DNA from: Bacteroidales bacterium UBA1182
Lineage (GTDB): Bacteria; Bacteroidota; Bacteroidia; Bacteroidales; Bacteroidaceae
Direction: 5' to 3'
DNA: 32,608 nt
Assembly: GCA_002310015.1 (NCBI GenBank)
Contig: DBYQ01000061.1
Location: 1-32,608, forward strand
The notes below the pieces were generated by a model. That model was given only the letters and a program-made list of their open reading frames with translations, made no database searches and had not been told where the DNA came from. Positions 8,000-16,532 of the stretch are shown piece by piece (position 1 is the stretch's first letter; each line of letters begins with the position of its first letter). The position numbers were made by a program, and so were the translations under genes.

Positions 8000-9355
8000 A
8001 TGAAAAAGTTTCTGTTTTTTGCCATTGCTACAGCTATGCTGGGTATGACTTTCACATCATGTGATAATGAAAAAGAAAATGCAAAAGAAGATGAACCCAA
8101 TAAAACGTACTCCCTCGATGGAAGGTGGGATTATCTGCCTGAAGGAGCTCCGGTCGGGATAGGTGAACAACGCATCACTCTCATCTTTAATGGCAGTAAT
8201 GTGGACGTTTATATCGTTGCTTGGGGCGATCATCTTAAGGGAACATACACTTATGAAAACAACAAAATTAATTTCTCATTCAAGAATGAGGACGCCTGGG
8301 ATGCCCTCATTATCGATGAATATTCTCGGGGCTGGTCTGCCTCTGATGATGCGTTGGATCCTGAGACATTTTATCTGACATACACCGAATCTCTGCCATA
8401 CCGTTGGTATCAGATGACAGCACAGCAGTTTAGTACAGACGTGGATTTTCTCAGTAACTTTGAATTCAAATTTATTAATGCAGAGAAAGCTTCAGGTGGC
8501 CCGATGGGGGATATGTTCTTCATTAAGAGGGGTAAAATTGAGAAGACCGCTCTGGAGGGTAAATGGTCACATTCTGAAAGATACGAATACCCGAGCGGCT
8601 ATTCTATCCGCGCAGAAGGCTTTACCTTTAATAAGAATACATTCGTTCTGGAATGCTCAAATACCGGTGTAGCACAAGGTCAGCCATGGGGCTATGGCCA
8701 TAAGATTGCAGGTACATTTACCGTTGACCAATCTTCATTCACCATAACAGTTGCAAAGTTCTACGGTTTCAACAACGATGACGAGCCATTTGACTGGCAT
8801 GAGGCTCAAGAAGGAATGGTAGGCCAGAGCTATACTTTCAGTTATCAGTTTAAGGATGACTCATTGATGGTGACCCCACCTGAAAGCTTTACCCTTGGAG
8901 GAGGTTCATATCTGGGTGAAGGGAAGGCTTGGTACACAAAAGAATCAGGTCTCAAGGTGAACCAGGTTTCCTATGATGGAAGGGTGTTTGATGTTGTAAC
9001 TAATGGAGATTGGGGTCCAAATATGGGATTTCTTAATATAGAATGTGAGCAGGCCGGCCTATCTGGTACATTAGACCACCATTGGGATAATTGGGTATCC
9101 GGAAGTGTGGTTGATCTGGCAGCAGACGGTTATCCGGAGGACTTTGGTATTAGTACACAAGAGGATTATCTGATTCATTTTTATGGCAAAGAAGGTGAAT
9201 TAGAAGGAACTCAGTATGATAATATCTTCCAGAGCGGTACCGTAACTTATACAGGCGGTGTCAATGAAGATAAACTGGTCTTCAAATTAGATGCCGTTCT
9301 GGCTAACGGAAAGAGCCTGAAATTCTGGTTGGAATTTGAGCGTTCTGTAGAATAA
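8000..9355 (+). CDS. Hypothetical lipoprotein with lipocalin-like repeats
   Basis: A 451-residue protein whose signal peptide ends MTFTSC (Cys20), followed by an acidic DNEKENAKEDE stretch typical of Bacteroidetes surface-exported lipoproteins. Two segments begin alike, LDGRWDYL (about 39) and LEGKWSHS (about 186), each followed by alternating strands ending in GTYTYENNKI or GTFTVDQSSF. This suggests two or more lipocalin-like beta-barrel domains. No catalytic motif is seen. The gene is divergent from the AraC regulator and probably controlled by it. It ends 11 bp before the convergent addB stop. Confidence 0.7.
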   Translation: MKKFLFFAIATAMLGMTFTSCDNEKENAKEDEPNKTYSLDGRWDYLPEGAPVGIGEQRITLIFNGSNVDVYIVAWGDHLKGTYTYENNKINFSFKNEDAWDALIIDEYSRGWSASDDALDPETFYLTYTESLPYRWYQMTAQQFSTDVDFLSNFEFKFINAEKASGGPMGDMFFIKRGKIEKTALEGKWSHSERYEYPSGYSIRAEGFTFNKNTFVLECSNTGVAQGQPWGYGHKIAGTFTVDQSSFTITVAKFYGFNNDDEPFDWHEAQEGMVGQSYTFSYQFKDDSLMVTPPESFTLGGGSYLGEGKAWYTKESGLKVNQVSYDGRVFDVVTNGDWGPNMGFLNIECEQAGLSGTLDHHWDNWVSGSVVDLAADGYPEDFGISTQEDYLIHFYGKEGELEGTQYDNIFQSGTVTYTGGVNEDKLVFKLDAVLANGKSLKFWLEFERSVE

Positions 9356-9366
9356 ACACATTGCCG

Positions 9367-12258
9367 TTAATTCCTGCCGCACAGCTGACTGAAGTCACAG
9401 TTGCGGCAGGTTTCTTTATCATCGGTGGGATCAAACGTAATATCGGGGTTGAATATCTCCGATATTATGTTTTTTAGCCTCTCTTCAAACTCCTGGCCGC
9501 ATTGAGCGCTGAAATCAGTCAGGAAATCTGTCCCTAACTTGTAATAGATGTCCTCTTTTGTGGGCTTGGACGATGTACGGGTGTAGAGCAGAGTGGGGGC
9601 AAGCCGGTACTTGCTGAACTGCGGCTGCATGCTCATGATGTAGGCGTAGTACATTATCTGGAAGGCCTGGCTCTTGCGTTTCTTGCTTTCTGTGGGCGGG
9701 AACAGGTCATCAACGGTGCCGGGATGGCCTTTGTCTTTTCCTGTCTTGTAGTCAACAATGCGCAGAATGCCGTCCTTAAGGTCTATCCTGTCAATTATTC
9801 CCTTTAGGCGTATCTGTAGTGTGGAACCGGACTGCAGCGGGTTGGGCACTGTAATATAGTGCGTGTAGCCATCGGATTCACTGCCTATATACTGGAATGG
9901 TGCGTATAGTTCCATATCCATGCGCAGAATCTGGCTCAGGTATTTGAGTATTACCTCATAGTTGATGGCCTGCGTGCCGCTGTAGTCTGTCTTGCTGATG
10001 GGCCTTTTGTTGAAGTATTCCAGGGTAAAAGCCTGTTGTACAAAACCATCCAGTTTGGCATAGTCCTTAAGCAACGCTTCAATATTCTGGCTTGTAACGG
10101 TGCTGTCAGGTGTTTCTGATGCCAGATAGTTATATGTAAGCTCCGCGCTCTTGTGGAACAGCGTTCCAAACATGGCAAAGTCTATGTCCGTATCGGTTTC
10201 ATCGGGTTTCTTGAGGCCTGCTATCTGGGCAAGATAGAACTGGAGCTTGCAGTCCATGTATTTGTTCAGGGCCGATGGTGACAGGAATGATTTCTTATTG
10301 GTGTAGTCATATTGACGGCATAGCTCCTCAAGTACGGCTTTTGTCTTCTGGACGCTAAGAGGAGTGACGTCAGTGTCTGAACGGTCCGGCTTGAGCGTAA
10401 TACGTTGTATGTCAGCGCCACTTACTATGAGCTGGAGCAGATAACGTGATATCTGGCCTTTGCCTATGCCGGGTGCATCGGCATTACCGTTATAGACCAT
10501 CGTTACGTTCTCAGCACGTTGCAGCAGATGATGGAAGTTGTATGATGATACGGCGCTTTTGTCCTGCATGGTGGTGAGGCCGAACGCCACACGTATGTTA
10601 TATGGTATGAATGATGCGTTCTGACCTGATTTGGGCAGAGTACCCTCCTGGGCCGACAGCAGCAATACGTTCCTGAAGTCAAGGTTACGGGTCTCTATAA
10701 GTCCCATAATCTGCATCCCTACAGCAGGTTCACCGTGGAACGGCACTGTCGTGGTGGAGAGCACGGAGCGAATTAGGCGGCACAGCGTATCGGTGCTTAT
10801 CTCAAGGCTACCGGACTCCGCAAGCGTGTACAGGCGGTTTATCTGGGTGTAGATACGGTAGAGTGACTCCTGGTTCAGGGGCTGGAATAAAGTGTCATCG
10901 GCTCGCTCGCGTATTACCGGCACAAGCGCCTTGAGTACGTTCTGCAGATACCGTAGCAGAGAGAGGTTATCTGTTACGAGCGTAAAGAATGCTGCAAGTT
11001 TCTCATCAGCCTTGAGCGTGGCGGTATCGGGGAACATGCGACGTGTCCTGCGCAGGTCATCAAGTATCTTTGTGGCGTTTTCAGACAGGGCCGCTGTCAT
11101 GGGGTTGCTTAGGATACGGCTTATGGACTGTATGCTCAGCTTGCCTTTATTCCTGGATGCAAGACGCTGCATGTCAATGAGTGCGGTGACCAGGCTGAAC
11201 AGGGATGTCTCTGACAGCTTGTAACCCATGGTGATGTTCACGCTGCCTATGCGTTCCTGCGGTAGGCTGTGCAAAACGGGCTGGAGCAGGTTCTCGTCGG
11301 CCAATACTATGGCTGTTTCCTTTCCGGCTTTCTCTACGTTTAGTGAGCCAAGCCACTGCGGGATGAAACGTGCCTGGGCGTTATCGGTCGATGCCTCCAC
11401 GATTGTGAGGCGTGCCTTGTGCATATCGTTGAACAGCTCACGCGGCAGTTCATTGGGGAACTCCTTGAGGTTGTCACGCAGGAACCGCCCGGCTTCATGA
11501 AGCAGGCTGCTCTCAGTGTAGGCGGGGTCATAATCCCAGTAGAACAGTGCCTTACCGGCTTTCTGTATGGCGCGGAACAGCTCTCTCTCTGCCCCGTCCA
11601 GGCTGTTGAAACCTACAAATGCGTATCGGCCGGCAGTAAGACGTTCCGTGTCAAGGTTTGCAATTACACGGCGCTGAATCATTCCGTTGTAGCCTATGCC
11701 TTTGTCAGCCAGCAGTTTGCCAAACTTTTCATAGATGTTGCCAAGCACGCTCCATACAGCCTGATAATGCTCACGCAGCTGGGTGGGCTGGGCGTTCTTC
11801 ATCTCGCCAAAGAACTGCTCCAGTGCTTTTTTCTGCTCTTCTGTAAGAAATGATATATCAGTCATCTCACGCTGCTCACGCAGCAGGCTGAATAGCTGCC
11901 CGGCAGGAGCCAGGTTACGGTCCACATCATCAAAATCAGCCAGCATCAGCTCACCCCATGACCAGAAGCTGTCAAGTGACTCATCAGTATGCAGTTCTTC
12001 CTGATAAATCCTGTGGAGTAGGGTGACCATCTCAATGCGGTCAGCAGGACGGAGATCAGACTGTGACTGGAACAGTTCCTCAATGGTAGTGTATTGCGGT
12101 GACCACACCGGCTTTGAGGAGCAGGCTGACAGGAAATCATCAAAGAACAGCCTGGCGCGGCGGTTGGGGAACACCACCGTAACATCGGCCAGCCCGCTGC
12201 CTTGTGTACCGTACTTGCGGTACAGGTCCTCTGCTACTATTTTCAGAAACGGTTCCAT
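9367..12258 (-). CDS. addB: AddB-type recombination nuclease subunit (PD-(D/E)XK, Fe-S)
   Basis: 963 residues. The N-terminal part (VVFPNRRARLFFDDFL, about 28-43) is the degenerate helicase-like domain of AddB. The C-terminal nuclease has Asp823/826, Asp836-Tyr-Lys838 (IVDYKTG) and Gln867...Tyr871 (QIMYY), the PD-(D/E)XK plus QxxxY signature. Cys670 together with Cys951, Cys954 and Cys960 (CRNCDFSQLC) are the four ligands expected for the AddB 4Fe-4S staple. With AddA it would process double-strand breaks for RecA loading. Its partner lies about 16 kb away on the same strand rather than adjacent. It follows the lipoprotein at 12294 by 35 bp. Confidence 0.85.
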   Translation of the reverse strand: MEPFLKIVAEDLYRKYGTQGSGLADVTVVFPNRRARLFFDDFLSACSSKPVWSPQYTTIEELFQSQSDLRPADRIEMVTLLHRIYQEELHTDESLDSFWSWGELMLADFDDVDRNLAPAGQLFSLLREQREMTDISFLTEEQKKALEQFFGEMKNAQPTQLREHYQAVWSVLGNIYEKFGKLLADKGIGYNGMIQRRVIANLDTERLTAGRYAFVGFNSLDGAERELFRAIQKAGKALFYWDYDPAYTESSLLHEAGRFLRDNLKEFPNELPRELFNDMHKARLTIVEASTDNAQARFIPQWLGSLNVEKAGKETAIVLADENLLQPVLHSLPQERIGSVNITMGYKLSETSLFSLVTALIDMQRLASRNKGKLSIQSISRILSNPMTAALSENATKILDDLRRTRRMFPDTATLKADEKLAAFFTLVTDNLSLLRYLQNVLKALVPVIRERADDTLFQPLNQESLYRIYTQINRLYTLAESGSLEISTDTLCRLIRSVLSTTTVPFHGEPAVGMQIMGLIETRNLDFRNVLLLSAQEGTLPKSGQNASFIPYNIRVAFGLTTMQDKSAVSSYNFHHLLQRAENVTMVYNGNADAPGIGKGQISRYLLQLIVSGADIQRITLKPDRSDTDVTPLSVQKTKAVLEELCRQYDYTNKKSFLSPSALNKYMDCKLQFYLAQIAGLKKPDETDTDIDFAMFGTLFHKSAELTYNYLASETPDSTVTSQNIEALLKDYAKLDGFVQQAFTLEYFNKRPISKTDYSGTQAINYEVILKYLSQILRMDMELYAPFQYIGSESDGYTHYITVPNPLQSGSTLQIRLKGIIDRIDLKDGILRIVDYKTGKDKGHPGTVDDLFPPTESKKRKSQAFQIMYYAYIMSMQPQFSKYRLAPTLLYTRTSSKPTKEDIYYKLGTDFLTDFSAQCGQEFEERLKNIISEIFNPDITFDPTDDKETCRNCDFSQLCGRN

Positions 12259-12293
12259 TAGTCTCTATTACTTTACAAAGATAGCGTTTTGTC

Positions 12294-13226
12294 CTATAGT
12301 TTCACGGCATCCCAGCCGTAGTCCTTGTAATAGTTTACTTTGAGATTGTGGCACTTGACATACTCTCCAAGCTGCTCGCGGCGTACTGCCTCACGCACAT
12401 CCTGGTTGGAGTGCATGTTCTGGTAAATGTCATAGTGGCTGCGGAATATGCGGCGTGCGCTGGCATCATTTCCGGCTCCGTCAACAGTCTGGTCAAATGA
12501 TGTTATAGTGAAGGCTCCGTTCTGTTGCGTTACAGTCATGAGCCCGGAGTGGTTACCGCCCGATACGGTCATGAGCGTATCGCCTTCCTGATTGTACCAC
12601 CATATCCAGAAATCGCCCCAGACCCATGCCTGGTCAGCACTTATTTCCTGGGCCGATACTATCATCAGGGTGGGGATGCAGAGCTCACCCTGTTTGTAGT
12701 GTACCCCAATCTCTTTGACCAGATAGTCACTGATGGCATCGCGTAGGGCCTGCTCCTTGCGGTTGTTTTCAATATATCGGATGCAGTCCTGCTTGTGGCC
12801 GTCAAAGTCACACATCAGCCACACTCCGTTAACCTTCTCCATATAGAGCTGATGCTCCTCAATGTCACTGTCAGGGTCAAAAGAGCCGTCCTCCCATTTC
12901 TGGCGCACACTTACGTTTGCCGTGGCGTGAGTGTCATCGGTCTTTTGTACCCCAGTGACAGTGTAATCGGCAATCGTGCCGCCATTGCCGGTCACAAAGT
13001 AGTAGAGCCACTCGTGGTCCATAGCCTCATGCTCCGGCAGCCTGTAGAACATGGTGTCCAGCACCGCATAGAAATCGGCCGTCATAAACTCCTTTGACTT
13101 TTCCAGCAACTCATGGTCCGGAATGTACCGGCACAACTCATCAGCCCGGCTCATCAGCTGCTTCTGGCTATCTCCGCATGCCACTAATAGCGCTGCGGCA
13201 AAAACTATTATCAGTATTCGTTTCAT
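12294..13226 (-). CDS. Hypothetical lipoprotein
   Basis: 310 residues beginning with the lipoprotein signal MKRILIIVFAAALLVAC (Cys17) and then GDSQKQ. The body is rich in aromatic residues (ADQAWVWGDFWIWWYNQ about 200-216) and reads as a soluble alpha/beta periplasmic domain. No family is recognised with confidence. It lies upstream of addB on the same strand with a 35-bp gap, so the two may be co-transcribed, although nothing indicates a joint function. A palindromic repeat arm (13237-13268) lies in its leader. Confidence 0.65.
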   Translation of the reverse strand: MKRILIIVFAAALLVACGDSQKQLMSRADELCRYIPDHELLEKSKEFMTADFYAVLDTMFYRLPEHEAMDHEWLYYFVTGNGGTIADYTVTGVQKTDDTHATANVSVRQKWEDGSFDPDSDIEEHQLYMEKVNGVWLMCDFDGHKQDCIRYIENNRKEQALRDAISDYLVKEIGVHYKQGELCIPTLMIVSAQEISADQAWVWGDFWIWWYNQEGDTLMTVSGGNHSGLMTVTQQNGAFTITSFDQTVDGAGNDASARRIFRSHYDIYQNMHSNQDVREAVRREQLGEYVKCHNLKVNYYKDYGWDAVKL

Positions 13227-13236
13227 TGTTGTAAGT

Positions 13237-13373
13237 GACCCAAAGGGGACAGTCCCTACTGTGCCATTGTTTTTGCGAATGTACTCATTTTGATTGAATG
13301 ACGGATTGGCGGCAAATCCTTTTTATTCCTTCAGTGGATAGAATGGCACAGTAGGGACAGTCCCCTTTGTGCC
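13237..13373. repeat. BIME-like pair of inverted type A repeats
   Basis: The arm at 13237-13268 and the arm at 13342-13373 are reverse complements at 29 of 32 positions; each contains GGGGACAGTCCCTACTGTGCC or its complement. They are separated by 73 bp of A/T-rich sequence. A single element of this kind also occurs at 14605 and 15654. Two REP-like units head to head around a short spacer is the classic BIME arrangement. The left arm lies in the leader of the leftward lipoprotein; the right arm forms the -33 region of the rightward lipoprotein. Confidence 0.8.
13276..13283 (-). promoter_or_regulatory. Possible -7 box of the leftward lipoprotein-addB unit
   Basis: TACATTCG on the minus strand matches TAnnTTTG with one mismatch and lies 50 nt upstream of the lipoprotein ATG at 13226. 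No convincing TTTG is found 19-21 nt upstream. If used, the transcript leader would contain the left repeat arm as a stem-loop. Confidence 0.3.
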
Positions 13374-13398
13374 GTTTTGAAAAAGTTTTCTATTTTTG
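13366..13398 (+). promoter_or_regulatory. Promoter of first Fib_succ_major lipoprotein
   Basis: TTTG (13366-13369), which is the end of the repeat arm CCCCTTTGTGCC, is followed by 21 nt and TATTTTTG (13391-13398), a complete match to TAnnTTTG. The start codon at 13433 is 34 nt downstream. The identical arrangement precedes the paralogous gene at 15747. Confidence 0.65.
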
Positions 13399-13432
13399 TG
13401 GAGTTGAAATCAATAGTTTAATCCTGATTCTT

Positions 13433-14206
13433 ATGAAGCGTATAATCTACTTACTCCCGATTACAGCCCTTTTGATGGGTGTTCAGTCATGTTGTTGTGA
13501 TAAGGATGATGATGACAGTGCACCCGTTGCCGCTCCTGCAATACAACCCAACGGTGACTATCCGGTTGATTTGGGCCTGAGCGTGAAATGGGCAACCTGC
13601 AATGTGGGTGCAACAACGCCGGAGGGATACGGTGACTACTTTGCCTGGGGCGATACTACAACATACTACGCCTCCGGCTATGCACGGGAAAATCCGCAGG
13701 CTCACTGGAAGGAAGGCAAAGAATCTGGGTATAATGATGATACATATAAGTTCAGGAACAACTTTAGTCACAAACTGACCAAGTACTGTAGTAAAAGCAG
13801 TTATGGCGATGAAGGTTACATTGACAATGATACCACGCTTCTTCCTGTTGATGATGTAGCCCACTACATGTGGGGCGGTAACTGGCGTATGCCTACACGA
13901 GCAGAGTTTGAGGAATTGTTAGACAGTTGTGATTGGGCATGGACCGATTATAATTATGCTGATGTACATGGTTGGAAGGTTACCAGTAGAAAGGATTCGA
14001 CCAGATCTATTTTCCTACCAACTAACGGGTACCGTTCTGAGACTCACCTAAGCGGCATTTACACCTACGGTTACTACTGGTCCAGTTCGCTTGTCACAAA
14101 CAATCCAAGTGACGCGTGGAGTCTATTCTTCTATTCTTCTAATAGTTGCTATATGAAGAAATACGACCGCCATAATGGGTTTACTGTCCGTCCCGTCTGC
14201 CCATAG
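13433..14206 (+). CDS. Fib_succ_major-domain lipoprotein (copy 1)
   Basis: 257 residues from ATG 13433, chosen because it opens the signal peptide MKRIIYLLPITALLMGVQSC with a run of three Cys then DKDDDD, the acidic post-lipobox signal for surface export in Bacteroidetes. The mature part is a Fibrobacter succinogenes major paralogous domain: VDLGLSVKWATCNVGA (about 47-62), GDYFAWGDTT, WGGNWRMPTRAEFEELL (about 145-161), YYWSSSL, and the closing FTVRPVCP. Function unknown; such proteins are surface-exposed and often present in many copies. It is closely related to the gene at 15747, including the promoter. Confidence 0.8.
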   Translation: MKRIIYLLPITALLMGVQSCCCDKDDDDSAPVAAPAIQPNGDYPVDLGLSVKWATCNVGATTPEGYGDYFAWGDTTTYYASGYARENPQAHWKEGKESGYNDDTYKFRNNFSHKLTKYCSKSSYGDEGYIDNDTTLLPVDDVAHYMWGGNWRMPTRAEFEELLDSCDWAWTDYNYADVHGWKVTSRKDSTRSIFLPTNGYRSETHLSGIYTYGYYWSSSLVTNNPSDAWSLFFYSSNSCYMKKYDRHNGFTVRPVCP

Positions 14207-14235
14207 AATTACCATCTTAAATAATAACAACCAAT

Positions 14236-14619
14236 ATGATTGAGCGAATAACCCCAGAATATATCAGCACTCTCCAGCCCGGGCAGATCTTTGTCTTTGG
14301 CTCCAACCATTTCGGCCACCACGCCGGAGGTGCGGCCCGATATGCGCTGGACCATTTCGGAGCGGAGTGGGGTAATGGCGAGGGCCTCCAAGGCCAATCC
14401 TACGCCATTCCAACGATGGAAGGCCTAGACAGCACCAAACAAGCCGTAGAGCGCTTCATAGCTTTTGCAAAAGATCATCAGGAACTCACCTTCCTGGTCA
14501 CTCCAATAGGCTGCGGAATAGCAGGCTACACGCCCCATGAAATAGCCCCCTTCTTTGCCGATGCCCAATCACTCCCCAACATATACCTCCCGGAGTCCTT
14601 TCTGAAAATGGCACAGTAG
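14236..14619 (+). CDS. Macrodomain-like protein (A1S_2505-type)
   Basis: A 127-residue soluble protein with FVFGSNHFGHHAGGAARYALDHFGA (about 19-43), GNGEGLQGQSYAIPTM (47-62) and FLVTPIGCGIAGYTPHEIAPFF. These glycine-rich loops match a small family of macrodomain-like proteins found in phages and bacterial accessory loci, thought to bind ADP-ribose or related nucleotides; enzymatic activity is not established. It starts 29 bp after the lipoprotein stop. Its last codons, ATG GCA CAG TAG, are encoded by a palindromic repeat shared with the convergent RhuM gene, so the native C-terminus may have been replaced. Confidence 0.7.
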   Translation: MIERITPEYISTLQPGQIFVFGSNHFGHHAGGAARYALDHFGAEWGNGEGLQGQSYAIPTMEGLDSTKQAVERFIAFAKDHQELTFLVTPIGCGIAGYTPHEIAPFFADAQSLPNIYLPESFLKMAQ

Positions 14620-14643
14620 GGACAGTCCCTATTGTGTCATTTT
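14605..14643. terminator. Palindrome encoding the stop codons of two convergent genes
   Basis: A 39-nt palindrome centred on A14624 (AAAATGGCACAGTAGGGAC and its near-complement, 19-bp arms with two G-T positions). Read rightward it ends the macrodomain gene with M-A-Q-stop (TAG 14617-14619). Read leftward it ends the RhuM gene with M-T-Q-stop (TAG 14629-14631). With A and T tracts at both ends it has the form of a bidirectional intrinsic terminator. Confidence 0.75.
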
Positions 14644-15519
14644 TCCAATCAGTTCCTCCGCCGTGATATCCCTCATCAGGGTGAAAGCAAACCATTTCTT
14701 GCCCAGGTCTTTTATAGAGGCACCAATGTGGTAAACCTCATCATCGATGAGCAGGAATCGGTCATGCGCTTTGTTAAATTGAACAACGCTTATAAGTGCG
14801 TATTGTGCGTTGTGCTTATCCAGATCCAGCTGCAACTGCTGGCTTATGCGCTGAGTATATATGGTGGCCGATACCCCTTCTCTGCGCTTATCAAGAATGG
14901 TCAGGACAGTGTCATCAACGTAGTTGTCAATCAGCACGATTGCTTTATGTGCTTTGCGTATTAGATCACTTACAAACAGATATGCATCAAATACCTGGCA
15001 GTCAAAGAAGATGCCCTGCTGGGGTGGGAGTGATGTACGCACAAAGAAATCAACTTTATTTTTTAATGATTGTATTTCTGCGTTATGTTTTTCAGCTTGT
15101 TGTTCCAGAACTGTTAGTCGTGAATTCATCGTATATCCACGCAACAAATACTCTTTCAGCACTCTATTGGCCCATTGACGGAATTTGGTACCTCGTTTGG
15201 ACTTTACTCTATAGCCAACTGATATTATTACATCAAGGTTGTATGCTGTGTATTCGTAGATTTGATCACCCTCGGTACCCATATGTGCAAAATTTGCACA
15301 TGTGATATCTTTCTCAAGTTCCTCTTCCTTGTAGATATTTCTAATATGACGACCAATGACAGTCCTGTCCTTATCAAACAATTCTGCCATTTGTGATTGA
15401 GTCAACCAGACTGTGTCATCCCCCATCCGAACCTCCAAACGTATGGTTTCATCTGGCTGATAAAGGACTATCTCGCCATTGTTTTTCTCCGGCATACCGG
15501 TAATGTCATTTTGTTCCAT
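14629..15519 (-). CDS. RhuM-family protein with PLD-like C-terminus
   Basis: 296 residues. The N-terminal half carries the RhuM signature: VWLTQSQMAELFDKDRTVIGRHIRNIY (37-63, a DNA-binding-type helical domain) and YNLDVIISVGYRVKSKRGTKFRQWAN (93-118). A coiled stretch (about 135-155) leads to a C-terminal domain with IVLIDNYVDDTVL (194-206) and HDRFLLIDDEVYHIGASIKDLGKKW (252-276). That is a phospholipase D-like fold with the HxK motif changed to HxR (His252, Arg254, Asp259). RhuM was named from a Salmonella pathogenicity island; its biochemical role is unsettled. The PLD-like half could be a nuclease or only a binding domain. Its neighbours suggest an accessory/defence context. Confidence 0.75.
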   Translation of the reverse strand: MEQNDITGMPEKNNGEIVLYQPDETIRLEVRMGDDTVWLTQSQMAELFDKDRTVIGRHIRNIYKEEELEKDITCANFAHMGTEGDQIYEYTAYNLDVIISVGYRVKSKRGTKFRQWANRVLKEYLLRGYTMNSRLTVLEQQAEKHNAEIQSLKNKVDFFVRTSLPPQQGIFFDCQVFDAYLFVSDLIRKAHKAIVLIDNYVDDTVLTILDKRREGVSATIYTQRISQQLQLDLDKHNAQYALISVVQFNKAHDRFLLIDDEVYHIGASIKDLGKKWFAFTLMRDITAEELIGKMTQ

Positions 15520-15653
15520 AGTACAATAATTATTAGGTTATTAAAAGTATAATCTGCAAACAACAAGGGGCATCCCAACCTGACACCTGTATGCCTTGTG
15601 GAATACCCCCTGGTATCAGATACCGCGAAGATACGCAAGAATTCTTAAACAGC

Positions 15654-15692
15654 AAAATGGCACAGTAGGGACAGTCCCCTTTGTGCCATTTT
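15654..15692. repeat. Type A palindromic repeat upstream of lipoprotein copy 2
   Basis: AAAATGGCACAGTAGGGAC (15654-15672) pairs with 15674-15692 around A15673, with two or three mismatches. Sequence and position are nearly identical to the right arm at 13342-13373, so this copy was probably duplicated with the downstream gene. Confidence 0.8.
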
Positions 15693-15712
15693 GAAAAAGT
15701 TTTCTATTTTTG
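15680..15712 (+). promoter_or_regulatory. Promoter of second Fib_succ_major lipoprotein
   Basis: TTTG (15680-15683) from the repeat arm, 21 nt, then TATTTTTG (15705-15712); start codon 34 nt downstream at 15747. Spacing and sequence match the copy-1 promoter almost base for base. Confidence 0.65.
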
Positions 15713-15746
15713 TGCAGTTAAAATCAATAGTTTAATCCTGATTCTT

Positions 15747-16511
15747 ATGAAGCGTATAATCTACTTACTTCCGGTTGCAGTCCTTTTTATGGGCGTTCAG
15801 TCATGTTGTTGTGATAAGGATGATGATAATGATAGCGCACCCGTTGCCGCTCCAGCAATTCAACCCAACGGTGACCTTGCAGTTGACTTGGGCCTTAGCG
15901 TGAAATGGGCTACATGTAATGTGGGCGCAAATACACCGGAGGAATATGGTGACTACTATGCCTGGGGCGATACTACAACATTGTATGAACCCGGCTATGT
16001 ACAAGAAAAACCTCAGAATCATTGGAAGGAAGGTAAAGCAGATGGGTATTGCTCAGCCACATATAAATACAATAACAGCTTAGTTGGCTGGAAACTTACT
16101 AAGTACTGCAATGATAGCAGTAGAGGTGACAATAATTACGTTGATAGTGATACCACACTTCTTTCGGTTGATGATGTAGCCCACTACAAGTGGGGCGGTA
16201 ATTGGCGTATGCCTACACGTGCAGAGTTTCAGGAATTGTTAGATAATTGTGATTGTGAGTATATCATCCAAAACGGTATAAAAGGTTTGAAAGTGACCAG
16301 CAGAAAGGACTCAAGCCAATCCATTTTTTTGCCCGCTGCCGGGTTTTATGACAATCATTCCCTCGGTGGCAGTGGCAACTACTGGTCCAGTTCGCTCATC
16401 ACGTACAATCCAACACACGCGTGGGATTTTGTCTTCACTCAAAAAAACGAAAAGAAATTACACAACAACCTTCGCGGCTATGGTCTTCCCGTCCGCCCCG
16501 TCTGCCCATAG
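15747..16511 (+). CDS. Fib_succ_major-domain lipoprotein (copy 2)
   Basis: 254 residues starting MKRIIYLLPVAVLFMGVQSC with the same triple-Cys/acidic lipobox region as copy 1. The domain landmarks repeat: VDLGLSVKWATCNVGA, GDYYAWGDTT, WGGNWRMPTRAEFQELL, NYWSSSL and PVRPVCP. The N-terminal 70 residues are nearly identical to copy 1, while the middle (about 90-130) and the segment before YWSSSL differ. This pattern suggests duplication followed by divergence of a surface-exposed variable part. Expected to be a surface lipoprotein of unknown ligand. Confidence 0.8.
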   Translation: MKRIIYLLPVAVLFMGVQSCCCDKDDDNDSAPVAAPAIQPNGDLAVDLGLSVKWATCNVGANTPEEYGDYYAWGDTTTLYEPGYVQEKPQNHWKEGKADGYCSATYKYNNSLVGWKLTKYCNDSSRGDNNYVDSDTTLLSVDDVAHYKWGGNWRMPTRAEFQELLDNCDCEYIIQNGIKGLKVTSRKDSSQSIFLPAAGFYDNHSLGGSGNYWSSSLITYNPTHAWDFVFTQKNEKKLHNNLRGYGLPVRPVCP

Positions 16512-16532
16512 AGTTAACTCATAATAATCAGC

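Noticed and set aside
14796..15305. 169-residue plus-strand frame
   Set aside because: It lies antisense to the RhuM gene, which has clear family motifs; the plus frame has none.
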